Source of the DNA: Roseibium litorale
GTDB lineage: Bacteria; Pseudomonadota; Alphaproteobacteria; Rhizobiales; Stappiaceae
NCBI RefSeq assembly: GCF_014842915.1
Contig: NZ_JACYXI010000016.1
Location: forward strand, 1-64,000
Length of the DNA stretch: 64,000 nt
Direction: 5' to 3'
The position numbers and the translations under genes were made by a program. Under the pieces are notes generated by a model that worked only from the letters and a program-made list of their open reading frames with translations, made no database searches and was not told the origin of the DNA. Below are positions 17,899 to 30,432 of this stretch, piece by piece (the first letter of the stretch is position 1; each line of letters starts with the position of its first letter).

Positions 17899-18345
17899 AT
17901 GCGTCACTTCGACTTTTCGCCGCTCTACCGCTCCACTGTTGGTTTTGACCGGCTTTTCAACATGCTCGACACCGCAAACGCAGACACTCCGAGTTATCCG
18001 CCCTACAACATCGAACGCACTGGCGAGAACACCTACCGCATCACCATGGCGGTTGCCGGTTTCTCTGATGCCGACCTCTCCGTCGAGGCCAAGGAGCACG
18101 TGCTGACGATCAAGGGCGACAAGCAGGACGATGAGCAGAACCGTGAAATTCTCTATCGCGGTATTGCCTCCCGCGCTTTCGAGCGCCGGTTCCAGATTGC
18201 AGAATATGTCCGCGTCGAGGGTGCGCTTCTCGAAAACGGACTGCTTCACATCGACCTTGTGCGCGAACTTCCCGAGGCCATGAAGCCACGCAAGATTGAA
18301 ATCGGAAGCGGCAGTCCGAAACAGATTGAGACCAAGGCTCACTAA
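17899..18345 (+). CDS. Small heat-shock protein, IbpA/Hsp20 family
   Basis: A 148-residue Hsp20. It has the N-terminal FDFSPLYRSTVGFDRLF typical of IbpA and an alpha-crystallin domain (about 33-125) with YRITMAVAGFSDADLSVEAKE. The C-terminal tail includes a KPRKIEIG anchor in place of the usual IXI. It acts as an ATP-independent holdase, presumably feeding DnaK. Regulation looks double: an RpoH-type promoter at 17763 and a ROSE-like thermometer in the leader. GAGGA precedes the ATG. An intrinsic terminator follows. Confidence 0.95.
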   Translation: MRHFDFSPLYRSTVGFDRLFNMLDTANADTPSYPPYNIERTGENTYRITMAVAGFSDADLSVEAKEHVLTIKGDKQDDEQNREILYRGIASRAFERRFQIAEYVRVEGALLENGLLHIDLVRELPEAMKPRKIEIGSGSPKQIETKAH

Positions 18346-18378
18346 GCCTTCTCTCTCTTTTCCCTCCTCCAAAAACTG

Positions 18379-18406
18379 GCGCCCGGCAAAACCGGGCGCT
18401 TTTTTT
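18379..18406 (+). terminator. Intrinsic terminator of hsp20
   Basis: An 8-bp GC stem (18379-18386 with 18392-18399), five-base loop and a run of seven T. Confidence 0.9.
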
Positions 18407-18421
18407 GTTCAAGGAACAAGC

Positions 18422-19471
18422 TCAGAGCAGCGACAGGAACCGCTCGGTCTCGGTAGATTCGGTCGCGAAGCTCGCCACAAGCCGCACGCAGATTTCATTC
18501 TCAGAGGGCTTCAGTTCCGCCGGAATGGCGTGCTCCGGCCAAGGGTGGAACACCGCCCCGTTCTGCCGCAACCGGTCCGCCTGTACCTTTTCGATGATCG
18601 CGAAAACCTCATTGGCCTCTGTCGGCCACGCCATCCTCCCGCCAGAAGCCACGATCCCTTCCGACAGCTTTGCCGCCATGGCGTTTGCATGTCTTGCGGT
18701 CTGCAGCCAGTTGCCGTTCTCAAAATAGCCTTCCAGCTGGGCGGAGACGAAGCGAGCCTTGGAGAACTCGTGTCCGGCACGCTTTCTCAGATACTCGAAT
18801 GACCGGGCAGCTTCCTGGTTGAAGAAGATCACGGCCTCGGCACACCAGCAGCCGTTCTTCGTGCCGCCAAAGGAAAGCACGTCCACACCGGCTTTCCAGG
18901 TCATTTCCGCGGGCGTGACCCCAAGCGAGACCAGAGCATTTGCGAAACGGGCGCCGTCCATGTGAAGGGGCAGTCTTCGGCTTTCGGCCTGCGCCTTGAT
19001 GGCTCGGATCTCCTCAAGGCTATAGACCGTTCCATGCTCGCTTGCCTGGGTGATGGACACGGCTGCCGCCTGCCCATGCATGGCAGAGCCTTCCGGCAAG
19101 GCTGCCAAAGCGCTAGCCAGGCCATCTGCCGTGATCTTGCCATTGACCTGCCCGCCGACGGAAACCAGCTTGCTGCCACCGGTCATGAACTCGGCAGCCC
19201 CGCATTCATCCACCTGAATATGCGCTTCCGGATGACAGAAGATGATCCCGCCGGGCCGCGCGTAGGCAGTCAGGGCCAGCGCATTGGCCGCCGTACCGGT
19301 GGCGGTGTAGTAGACCGCGGCATCGGTTTCAAAAATATCGCGGAACTGTTGGATCACGCCCTGGGTCACGGCATCGTTGCCATAAGCAGGGGCGGGTCCG
19401 GCGGAGTGGCGGGCAAGAGCTGCCATCACTGACGGCGCGGCTCCAGCCCAGTTGTCGCTTGCAAAATTCAT
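18422..19471 (-). CDS. Low-specificity L-threonine aldolase
   Basis: A 349-residue PLP enzyme of the beta-eliminating lyase/threonine-aldolase family, cleaving L-threonine (and allo-threonine) to glycine and acetaldehyde. It starts MNFASDNWAGA. The PLP Lys is about 205 in LSFGGTKNG, and HMDGARFANAL is the Asp/Arg PLP-phosphate region. The frame is open to a TTG at 19507, but the ATG at 19471 gives the family N-terminus. It lies about 50 bp downstream of the bufferin-type cluster on the same strand and may be read through from it, but no functional link is evident. Confidence 0.9.
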   Translation of the reverse strand: MNFASDNWAGAAPSVMAALARHSAGPAPAYGNDAVTQGVIQQFRDIFETDAAVYYTATGTAANALALTAYARPGGIIFCHPEAHIQVDECGAAEFMTGGSKLVSVGGQVNGKITADGLASALAALPEGSAMHGQAAAVSITQASEHGTVYSLEEIRAIKAQAESRRLPLHMDGARFANALVSLGVTPAEMTWKAGVDVLSFGGTKNGCWCAEAVIFFNQEAARSFEYLRKRAGHEFSKARFVSAQLEGYFENGNWLQTARHANAMAAKLSEGIVASGGRMAWPTEANEVFAIIEKVQADRLRQNGAVFHPWPEHAIPAELKPSENEICVRLVASFATESTETERFLSLL

Positions 19472-19519
19472 GTCCTGACGAATATCGCCTTCCGGTCTGA
19501 CCGGCAAGATGGCTGACTG

Positions 19520-20104
19520 TCAGGTATAGCGCTCGCGGGCGGCTCGGGAGCGCACCAGCATCGCATCAAGAGACACGCGCCCACCGCCCTTTAAGGCAGG
19601 CACCAGCAGGATCATGATCCACATCAGCCGCTGATCGGCGATAAGGCTGCTCGGATTGCCGTCAAACATCCGCCCGATCGTCTCGGCACCGACCCCGTGC
19701 CCAGTGATATCAACGAAGGACATGACCACGATGAAACCGATCATGCCGACACTTGCGACCCGCGTAAAAAGGCCAAGGATCACGAGCAGTGGCAGGATGA
19801 ACTCTGCCCAGGTTCCGGCAAGCACAATCAGGCCATAGGGGAAGAAGGCGATCTGGCTGGTGTCATAGCTGACCTGCTCCATCAGGGTCGGCAGAATCTG
19901 GGCATAGGCTCCGTCACTTGGCCTCAGAAATCCGAAGAGGCCTGGTCCAACCTTTGTCAGCGCTGAGTTGAAAAAGTAAACCAGCAGCACGCTGGCAAAA
20001 ACAAACCGCGCTGCCAGCTCCAGAAACCACCCTCTTGTCACACGGTCGACGAAGCCGAACACGGCCTCATGCAGCCGCACGATCAGGTTTATCAGGATCC
20101 CCAT
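19520..20104 (-). CDS. DoxX-family membrane protein of the MNIO/bufferin cluster
   Basis: A 194-residue inner-membrane protein with four or more hydrophobic helices and a DoxX core (LAARFVFASVLLVYFFNSALTK to the C-terminal LVPALKGGGRVSLD). DoxX proteins commonly accompany DUF2282/DUF692/DUF2063 genes and are thought to act in electron transfer or stress defence. It starts 18 bp after the DUF2063 stop. A GGGGG Shine-Dalgarno supports the ATG at 20104 rather than 20116. It is the last gene of the cluster proper. Confidence 0.85.
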   Translation of the reverse strand: MGILINLIVRLHEAVFGFVDRVTRGWFLELAARFVFASVLLVYFFNSALTKVGPGLFGFLRPSDGAYAQILPTLMEQVSYDTSQIAFFPYGLIVLAGTWAEFILPLLVILGLFTRVASVGMIGFIVVMSFVDITGHGVGAETIGRMFDGNPSSLIADQRLMWIMILLVPALKGGGRVSLDAMLVRSRAARERYT

Positions 20105-20121
20105 TGTTTCCCCCATTCGTT

Positions 20122-20949
20122 TTACTTGCCGGCTTCGGGCCGGGATAGGACATCAAATTCTGCAAACGCGCCTGCGGTCAGCAGGTCGGCGAGACACTTG
20201 TCGAATTGGAATGCATGTTCCGGCACGCTCCCGGCGGCACGTTCCGCCGCCTGAACAAGAGAAAGACCCTCGGCCAAGCCCTCCAGAAGCACCGCGCACC
20301 CTGGCCGCATCAACCTGACTTCCACATCCAGATCAGGCCGGGTGACAAGAACGTCCTGTCCTTCGTTGAGGTCCACGCCCTCGTCTCCATCAAACCTGTT
20401 CACGGACAGGAGTGAAAACACGGGCCAGTCTGACCGGATCCAACGGCAGGCAGGATGCAGCGTCACGGTAAGATCCGCCAACTGGTCTTCAGGCACGGCG
20501 GCAAGGTGCTCAGGTTTCAGGATCTTGGCATCGGCAGCATGATACGCTTCGAGCCAGGCCCACTCCAGCCGCGCCACATCCGGCAGATAGCCATAGGCCT
20601 CCAGAGGCGGGAAGTTTTCAAGAAAACCGGCAAAGTCCGCTCCATACCAGATCAGCACAGGCGACTGAGGCGGCTGCTGTGTGACAAACAAGCGGGCCGC
20701 AGCCTTGAAATAGTCCTCGCCCAAAAGCTTCACGATGGCCGGATAGCTGTCCATGACCGCTTCGACCAGACTGACAACCACATTGTTCCGGTAGACATTA
20801 AAGCGCTTCGGCGCTGGCTGGCCATCTGGACCGACGACCCCTTGGGGAACTTCCAGGGCACTATCGAGCAAAGCCGGCGCGAAAGCCGCCAGCACAGAAC
20901 AATCCGGCCTGCCGGGATCAGACCGCACGGCGTTTCTCCAATCCGGCAT
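20122..20949 (-). CDS. bufC: DUF2063 (HvfC/BufC) partner protein of the MNIO enzyme
   Basis: A 275-residue DUF2063 protein. The N-terminal domain contains RFNVYRNNVVVSLVEAVMDSYPAIVKLLGEDYF, the most conserved part of the family. A middle region YLPDVARLEWAWLEAYHAAD follows, and a C-terminal winged-helix-like part may recognise a peptide substrate. In Haemophilus/Legionella hvf and Caulobacter buf systems this protein is the required partner of the DUF692 oxidase. Here its start overlaps the end of the DUF692 gene by 32 bp, implying translational coupling. Partner assignment is inferred from family and gene order. Confidence 0.88.
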   Translation of the reverse strand: MPDWRNAVRSDPGRPDCSVLAAFAPALLDSALEVPQGVVGPDGQPAPKRFNVYRNNVVVSLVEAVMDSYPAIVKLLGEDYFKAAARLFVTQQPPQSPVLIWYGADFAGFLENFPPLEAYGYLPDVARLEWAWLEAYHAADAKILKPEHLAAVPEDQLADLTVTLHPACRWIRSDWPVFSLLSVNRFDGDEGVDLNEGQDVLVTRPDLDVEVRLMRPGCAVLLEGLAEGLSLVQAAERAAGSVPEHAFQFDKCLADLLTAGAFAEFDVLSRPEAGK

Positions 20950-21835
20950 GGTGAGAAGACATCTGTCCTGAACCCGCCTTCTTCAAAAGACGCTCAGCTG
21001 CGGTGGCCTCGCTGAGCAGGACCGGCCAGGCAGGAACATTGTTATCCCACTCAATCAGTGTCGGCAGCGGGCCGGTCTTTCCAAGTGTGTATTCATAAAG
21101 AGACCAGACAGCCTCATCGACAGCACGGTCATGCGCGTCAATCAGCAAAGGCCGCCCCGCGTCATCCACATCGGGCGCATGGCCCCCAAGGTGAATTTCC
21201 CCGACAGCCTCCAGCGGAAAGGCATCCAAATAGGTTTCCGGGTCAGCCTGCTGGTTGGTGCAGGACACATGAACATTATTGACGTCGAGCAGCAGCCCAC
21301 ATCCGGTCCTCCTGACCACCTCTTTCAAAAATGCGGTCTCACTCATGGTGCTCTGCGTGAAAGCGACATAGGTGGACGGGTTTTCCAGAAGCATCTTCCG
21401 GCCAATAACCTCATGCACCCGGTCTATGTGGTCGCAGACACGTGCCAGCGTTTCCGCACTGTAGGGAACCGGAAGAAGGTCATTGAAGTAGGTCATATCA
21501 TGCGTCGACCAGGCCAAATGCTCAGAAAACAAACCCGGCTCGTAGTGCTCATTGAGTGCCTTAAGTCGGGCAAGATGCGCTTCATCAAGAGGCCGCTCGG
21601 CGCCGATGGACAATCCCACGCCGTGCAGAGAGACAGGATACGCGCTCCGGATCGCTTCAAGCTGGCGGTGAGGCGCCCCTCCGGCGCCCATGTAATTCTC
21701 GGCGTGCACCTCGAAGAAGCCGATGTCCGGACAGGTCTCAAGGATTTCAGCCACATGGCTACCTTTGAGACCGGCCCCTGAACGGCACGGCACAGAGGCA
21801 AACGCGCGCTGGCTTCCAGATGGATTAAGAACCAC
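20918..21835 (-). CDS. bufB: DUF692 multinuclear non-heme iron oxidase (MNIO; HvfB/BufB)
   Basis: A 305-residue TIM-barrel DUF692 protein, the MNIO family that includes MbnB and TglH. Metal-binding positions are recognisable: EVHAENYMG, SLHGVGLSIG, FSEHLAWS, LLENPSTYV, LLLDVNNVHVSC, GEIHLGGH and LIDAHDRAVDEAVW. MNIO enzymes use iron and O2 to convert Cys in a precursor peptide into heterocycles. The precursor is expected to be the product of the gene just upstream (21938-22237). The open frame reaches a TTG at 21868, but a GTG at 21835 has CGGAG at the proper distance and gives a normal N-terminus. The 102-bp gap to bufA contains a strong hairpin. Confidence 0.9.
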   Translation of the reverse strand: MVLNPSGSQRAFASVPCRSGAGLKGSHVAEILETCPDIGFFEVHAENYMGAGGAPHRQLEAIRSAYPVSLHGVGLSIGAERPLDEAHLARLKALNEHYEPGLFSEHLAWSTHDMTYFNDLLPVPYSAETLARVCDHIDRVHEVIGRKMLLENPSTYVAFTQSTMSETAFLKEVVRRTGCGLLLDVNNVHVSCTNQQADPETYLDAFPLEAVGEIHLGGHAPDVDDAGRPLLIDAHDRAVDEAVWSLYEYTLGKTGPLPTLIEWDNNVPAWPVLLSEATAAERLLKKAGSGQMSSHHAGLEKRRAV

Positions 21836-21887
21836 GACGATCTCCGTGCGTTGAAAACAGTGTCTCAAGGCTGCGCCTGAGGAACTT

Positions 21888-21928
21888 CATTCTCCAGGCG
21901 GAGGCAATCTGCCCCTGCCCGGAGAATG
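21888..21928 (-). terminator. Hairpin between bufA-type and bufB-type genes
   Basis: CATTCTCC (21888-21895) pairs with GGAGAATG (21921-21928), and the enclosed GC-rich sequence can extend the stem. There is no long T-run on the minus side. It sits directly after the precursor stop, so it may partially terminate or stabilise the precursor mRNA and let precursor exceed enzyme. Confidence 0.6.
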
Positions 21929-21937
21929 ACCTGGATA

Positions 21938-22237
21938 TCAGCTCTTGGGCAAATCCCGGTCGAGCTCCGTCAACGACCCCTTGCGGCCATCAGGCAGCTC
22001 CATTGTCACACAGGTGCCAGCAGGGACCAAAGTCCAGGCATTGCCCTGATAGTCGACCGTCGAGGTCCCGGCGCAGGTCGTTCCTGCACCCGCCTTGCAG
22101 TCATTCTTGCCCTTCAGCGATACACCGTAACATTTTTCCTTTGCCTGAGCGTTTGCAGGCGCAGTGACGGACAGGCTGGTGACTGCGGATACAACAGCAC
22201 CCGCAACAATCGCGGCGGTCATGGATTTGGTCTTCAT
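21938..22237 (-). CDS. bufA: DUF2282 bufferin-type precursor peptide
   Basis: A 99-residue DUF2282 protein. A signal peptide (hydrophobic about 9-28, cleavage near ANAQA-KEK) precedes a mature part of about 67 residues with four Cys: 36 (KEKCYG), 47 (KNDCKAG), 55 (TTCAGT) and 76 (AGTCVTM). This spacing and the KCYG, NDC, CAGTST and WTLVPAGTC blocks are the DUF2282 pattern. Homologs (HvfA/BufA1) are precursors modified by the DUF692/DUF2063 pair and bind copper in the periplasm. AGGAG upstream of ATG 22237 fixes the start. First gene of bufABC-doxX. Confidence 0.9.
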   Translation of the reverse strand: MKTKSMTAAIVAGAVVSAVTSLSVTAPANAQAKEKCYGVSLKGKNDCKAGAGTTCAGTSTVDYQGNAWTLVPAGTCVTMELPDGRKGSLTELDRDLPKS

Positions 22238-22866
22238 ATAGTCGTCTCCTAACTCCGCGGGCCATTGAACTCGAGGAAAGCACATTCCCGTTTCAGCCCG
22301 CTTCAGGAAAAATATGATTTGCGCTGAGATCAATGGGAAATCAAACGGGCGTGACAGTTGCGCGAGGGGAATCTGCCCCTCAAATCGATTGAAGTAATTT
22401 TGTTGCCTTATCGAGCCTGGATCTTATTCTTTATGATCGATTGGTGCTTGCAGGGCGAAACAATTATAACTTCCCCCAACAATAACGCACTTGCCGGATG
22501 GCTTGAAATCTGGCATGTTCGCGCCGCTTGGAATAGGACAGGATCACTGTCCCATTTATCGGCACCGGAACTCCGCACCTGACCAGGCCGGACGAACGTC
22601 GCCAGCAAGCCGGCCGGAGACCGCCAAGAGGAGGCGGGATCGGGGCCGAAGACGGGGAGCGGGCAAAAGCTGCTTCATACCGCGCAGGCTGAAAGCCGAT
22701 GCGGCAACGTAACGGGTCGCCAAAACGAAGGCGAGCCGTTAAGTATTTCGACAGAGCCGGGGCTGAAAGCCGGGGTCGTCGCACGAGTCGTGTCCGGACA
22801 GGATGCGGCGCGAACGGGATCCGGCGCTTGAACCACGGCTCAGACCGGGTAATCGTGAGGGCGCAA
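22238..22866. other. 629-bp intergenic region with a structured leader ahead of gltB
   Basis: The left part (22238-22480) carries the bufA promoter, including an inverted repeat GAGGGG/CCCCTC at 22364-22381. The right part (about 22530-22866) looks like a long gltB leader. It has an inverted repeat (22536-22541 with 22547-22552), a strong hairpin with an 11-bp, one-mismatch stem (22711-22721 with 22730-22740), and an exact 12-base direct repeat GGCTGAAAGCCG at 22687-22698 and 22761-22772, each able to form a small stem-loop. No known riboswitch class was recognised. Open frames here on either strand have no ribosome-binding site and are taken as chance. Confidence 0.55.
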
Positions 22867-27600
<4,734 letters not shown>

Positions 27601-27690
27601 GCAGGATCTGGAAGCACCGCACGGCTCTCGGGCGCCCAGGCGCCCGGTCGCAGCCGGAACCATGAAACGAGATTTGTGAGGGAGGTCGCC

Positions 27691-29133
27691 TTGGGAAAGG
27701 TAACCGGATTTTTGGAGATCGACCGGCAGGAACAGAAGTATCAGCCTGCCTCTGACCGTATCCGCCACTTCAGGGAATTCACGCTGCCGCTGGCAGAGAC
27801 CGAAGTCGAGCGCCAGGCAGCCCGCTGCATGGACTGCGGCATTCCCTTCTGTCATGGCCCGACCGGCTGCCCGGTCAACAACCAGATCCCGGACTGGAAC
27901 GATCTGGTTTATCAGGGTGACTGGGATCTGGCCCTGCGCAACCTGCATTCGACCAACAACTTCCCGGAATTCACCGGGCGCGTCTGCCCCGCCCCGTGCG
28001 AGGAAGCCTGCACGCTGAATCTGGAAGACGTGCCGGTCAACATCAAGACCGTCGAACAGGCGATTGCCGACAAGGGCTGGAACGAGGGCTGGATTGTTCC
28101 GGAACCCTCCGCCACCAAGACCGGCAAGGCTGTCGCCATCGTCGGCTCCGGCCCTGCAGGCATGGCAGCTGCCCAGCAGTTGACACGCGCCGGCCATACG
28201 GTTCACGTCTATGAGCGTGAGCCCAAGGCAGGCGGTCTTCTGCGCTATGGCATTCCCGACTTCAAGATGGAAAAGAAGTACATCGACCGCCGCGTGGCGC
28301 AGATGGAAGCGGAAGGCGTGACCTTCCACTACGGTGTCAACGTTGGCGTGACCGTCAGCCTCGAAGAGCTGTCCGAGCGTCATGACGCCGTGATCCTGTG
28401 CGCAGGCGCCGAGCGTCCACGCGACCCGGGGGTCGGCGGGATGGAGCTGGAAGGCTGCCATTGGGCGATGGACTATCTGGTCCAGCAGAACCGACGCGTT
28501 GGCGGTGAGCCTGAAATCGGTCCGGACAGTCTAGTCGGCCCAATCTGGGCCGCGGGCAAGCACGTCGTCGTCATCGGCGGCGGCGATACGGCCTCCGACT
28601 GCGTCGGCACGGCGTTCCGTCAGGGCGCCCTGTCCGTTACCCAGCTCGACATCCGCCCGATCCCGCCGCTGAAAGAAGACAAGCTGAACATCTGGCCCTA
28701 TTGGCCGACCAAGTTCCGCACTTCCTCCTCTCAGGCCGAAGGCGCAGAACGCGAGTTCTCCGCAGCAACCCTGGCTCTGGTTGGCGAAGATGGCCACGTA
28801 ACCGGCGTCAAGTGCGCACGCGTTGATGAAAAGCGCCGCCCGATCGAAGGCACCGAGTTCATTCTGCGCGCCGACCTGGTGATGGCCGCTATTGGTTTCT
28901 CCGGCCCGCGTCTGGACACGTTCATCGCAGCTGCTGGCGACAAGCTGGAGCTGGATGGCCGCACCAACGTCAAGGCCAACACCGAAGACTACAAGACCAG
29001 CTTGCCGAATGTTTTCGCCGCCGGCGACGTACGCAAGGGCCAGTCTCTGGTCGTCTGGGCCATCCGCGAAGGCCGTCAGGCTGCCCGCTCGGTCGACGAG
29101 TTCCTGATGGGATCGAGCAACCTGCCGCGCTGA
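27691..29133 (+). CDS. gltD: Glutamate synthase (NADPH), small subunit
   Basis: A 480-residue beta subunit passing electrons from NADPH via FAD to the large subunit. N-terminal Cys of the 4Fe-4S clusters are in [16 protein letters not shown] and in [10 protein letters not shown]. The FAD motif is [12 protein letters not shown] (about 150) and the NADPH site [12 protein letters not shown] (about 295). GTG 27676 is in frame, but GGGAGG lies seven bases before a TTG at 27691 that gives [11 protein letters not shown], the usual N-terminus. A short hairpin (27629-27646) lies between gltB and gltD. Confidence 0.96.
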   Translation: MGKVTGFLEIDRQEQKYQPASDRIRHFREFTLPLAETEVERQAARCMDCGIPFCHGPTGCPVNNQIPDWNDLVYQGDWDLALRNLHSTNNFPEFTGRVCPAPCEEACTLNLEDVPVNIKTVEQAIADKGWNEGWIVPEPSATKTGKAVAIVGSGPAGMAAAQQLTRAGHTVHVYEREPKAGGLLRYGIPDFKMEKKYIDRRVAQMEAEGVTFHYGVNVGVTVSLEELSERHDAVILCAGAERPRDPGVGGMELEGCHWAMDYLVQQNRRVGGEPEIGPDSLVGPIWAAGKHVVVIGGGDTASDCVGTAFRQGALSVTQLDIRPIPPLKEDKLNIWPYWPTKFRTSSSQAEGAEREFSAATLALVGEDGHVTGVKCARVDEKRRPIEGTEFILRADLVMAAIGFSGPRLDTFIAAAGDKLELDGRTNVKANTEDYKTSLPNVFAAGDVRKGQSLVVWAIREGRQAARSVDEFLMGSSNLPR

Positions 29134-29153
29134 TTGCACGCCAACAAACAAGA

Positions 29154-29194
29154 AAAGGGCTCCGGTGTTCCTGCACCGGAGCCCTTTGTCTTTT
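29154..29194. terminator. Bidirectional terminator between gltD and DUF459 gene
   Basis: A 14-bp perfect stem (29154-29167 with 29174-29187), six-base loop, and T-rich tail on the plus side. The stem ends in A/T pairs, so it can serve both convergent genes. Confidence 0.85.
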
Positions 29195-29211
29195 GGACAG
29201 GCTGAAAATCT

Positions 29212-30402
29212 TCAAGACCCGCCTGGCGCTTTCCAGACGGTGCTGTCCGCCCGGCCTTCCGGTCCCTTGCGGGCTTCCCCCAGAATGAAAAACCTGCGGG
29301 CGGCGTCAACTGCAACGCCTTCATACGGGACAGGCCCGTTTCCGTCCTGACCTCCAAGAAGCTGGTCTTCCGGCGCTGTCGTGCGCCCGGTCAGCACAAT
29401 AAAGTTCGGGTCGTCCTCCACCCCTTCAAAGGCCATTCCACCGTATCCGCCCAGCAGCCGGGAGAGCTCCCGTTCAACGAAAAACGCGACCTTCCGGTAA
29501 CCGTCCCAGGTGAACCCAACCTTGTCCGCATCACGCAGGCGCGCCCGCTTGCCGTCCACATCGGGACCGAAAGAGTCGTACTCGCCGTTTTCGGTCAAGA
29601 AGATGTCCCACACGTCCACATACTTGCCGCGGTTTTCCTCCGTGCCCGCCTGGAACAAGCTGTTCAGGAGGGTGAAATCCGTGTTGGTCAGCGGATTTCC
29701 TGTCGGCGGCAGCCCAACCCAGATCAGCTGCTTGCGCTCCTGACGGATAGAGGAAACGAGCGCGGAGACCTTGGACGAATAGGCCTTTTCCCAATCGGCG
29801 GTCGCGAACTCGACAGGCGGTTCACCCGCGAAAGGCACCGCGAGATCGTGGCGGCCCATCATCAGAACGACGGCCTTGACGTCTTCTCCACGGATCCGGG
29901 CGGTAATCTCCGTACCCCAGTCCGGAACACCGGCACCGGCAAGGCCTGACTTTTCATGGATCAGCGTGTCTACGCGCACCATGGATTTGTCCGCCAGCGT
30001 ATAGCGCAGCCCCTCCGCAACCCCCTTTGCCATCTGATCACCAGCCACAAGGATCACTCCCGCATCCGGATCCTTTGGCTTGGCCTGGAATGCGGGAGCA
30101 GTATTGGCCGCTCTTGGCCGCTTGACGGCTTCAGAGGGACTAGTCCGGGTTCTGGCTGGGCGCTTTGTTTCACCGAAGCCAAACAGACGGAAGAGAGGCC
30201 GGAATCCCGTGGAATTACCCGGCGCGGGCCGGATCACCGCACCGCCGCTGCTCTGCGCAACAGCGTCAGGAGCGGCAAGTCCCCACAGGCCCAGGCAAAT
30301 CGCCCCGCAAAGCAGACCCGGCACAAACCAGGAAATGCCTTGACGCCGGACCCGTCCCGCGATCAGGTCTGCCAGTTTCCGTAAGAGTGTAAGCACGGCC
30401 AT
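29212..30402 (-). CDS. DUF459 SGNH-fold envelope protein
   Basis: A 396-residue protein with an N-terminal membrane/signal segment (about 24-47), a Pro/Arg-rich linker, then a DUF459 domain (about 110-330). The SGNH block I position reads VAGDQMAKG instead of GDS, so the nucleophilic Ser seems to be replaced. Block III is MMGRHD rather than GxND. DUF459 proteins are related to acetyl-esterase/GDSL folds; without Ser this copy may be a binding or non-classical enzyme. Ends next to gltD's terminator; the transglycosylase gene lies 30 bp upstream on the same strand, so the pair is likely one operon. Confidence 0.82.
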   Translation of the reverse strand: MAVLTLLRKLADLIAGRVRRQGISWFVPGLLCGAICLGLWGLAAPDAVAQSSGGAVIRPAPGNSTGFRPLFRLFGFGETKRPARTRTSPSEAVKRPRAANTAPAFQAKPKDPDAGVILVAGDQMAKGVAEGLRYTLADKSMVRVDTLIHEKSGLAGAGVPDWGTEITARIRGEDVKAVVLMMGRHDLAVPFAGEPPVEFATADWEKAYSSKVSALVSSIRQERKQLIWVGLPPTGNPLTNTDFTLLNSLFQAGTEENRGKYVDVWDIFLTENGEYDSFGPDVDGKRARLRDADKVGFTWDGYRKVAFFVERELSRLLGGYGGMAFEGVEDDPNFIVLTGRTTAPEDQLLGGQDGNGPVPYEGVAVDAARRFFILGEARKGPEGRADSTVWKAPGGS

Positions 30403-30432
30403 CCGTTCCGCCAGATCTGTCTGACGGCAATT

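Noticed and set aside
22699..22866. 56-codon N-terminal extension of gltB
   Set aside because: The extension is Arg/Gly-rich, lies in the structured leader, and ATG 22867 has a proper Shine-Dalgarno.
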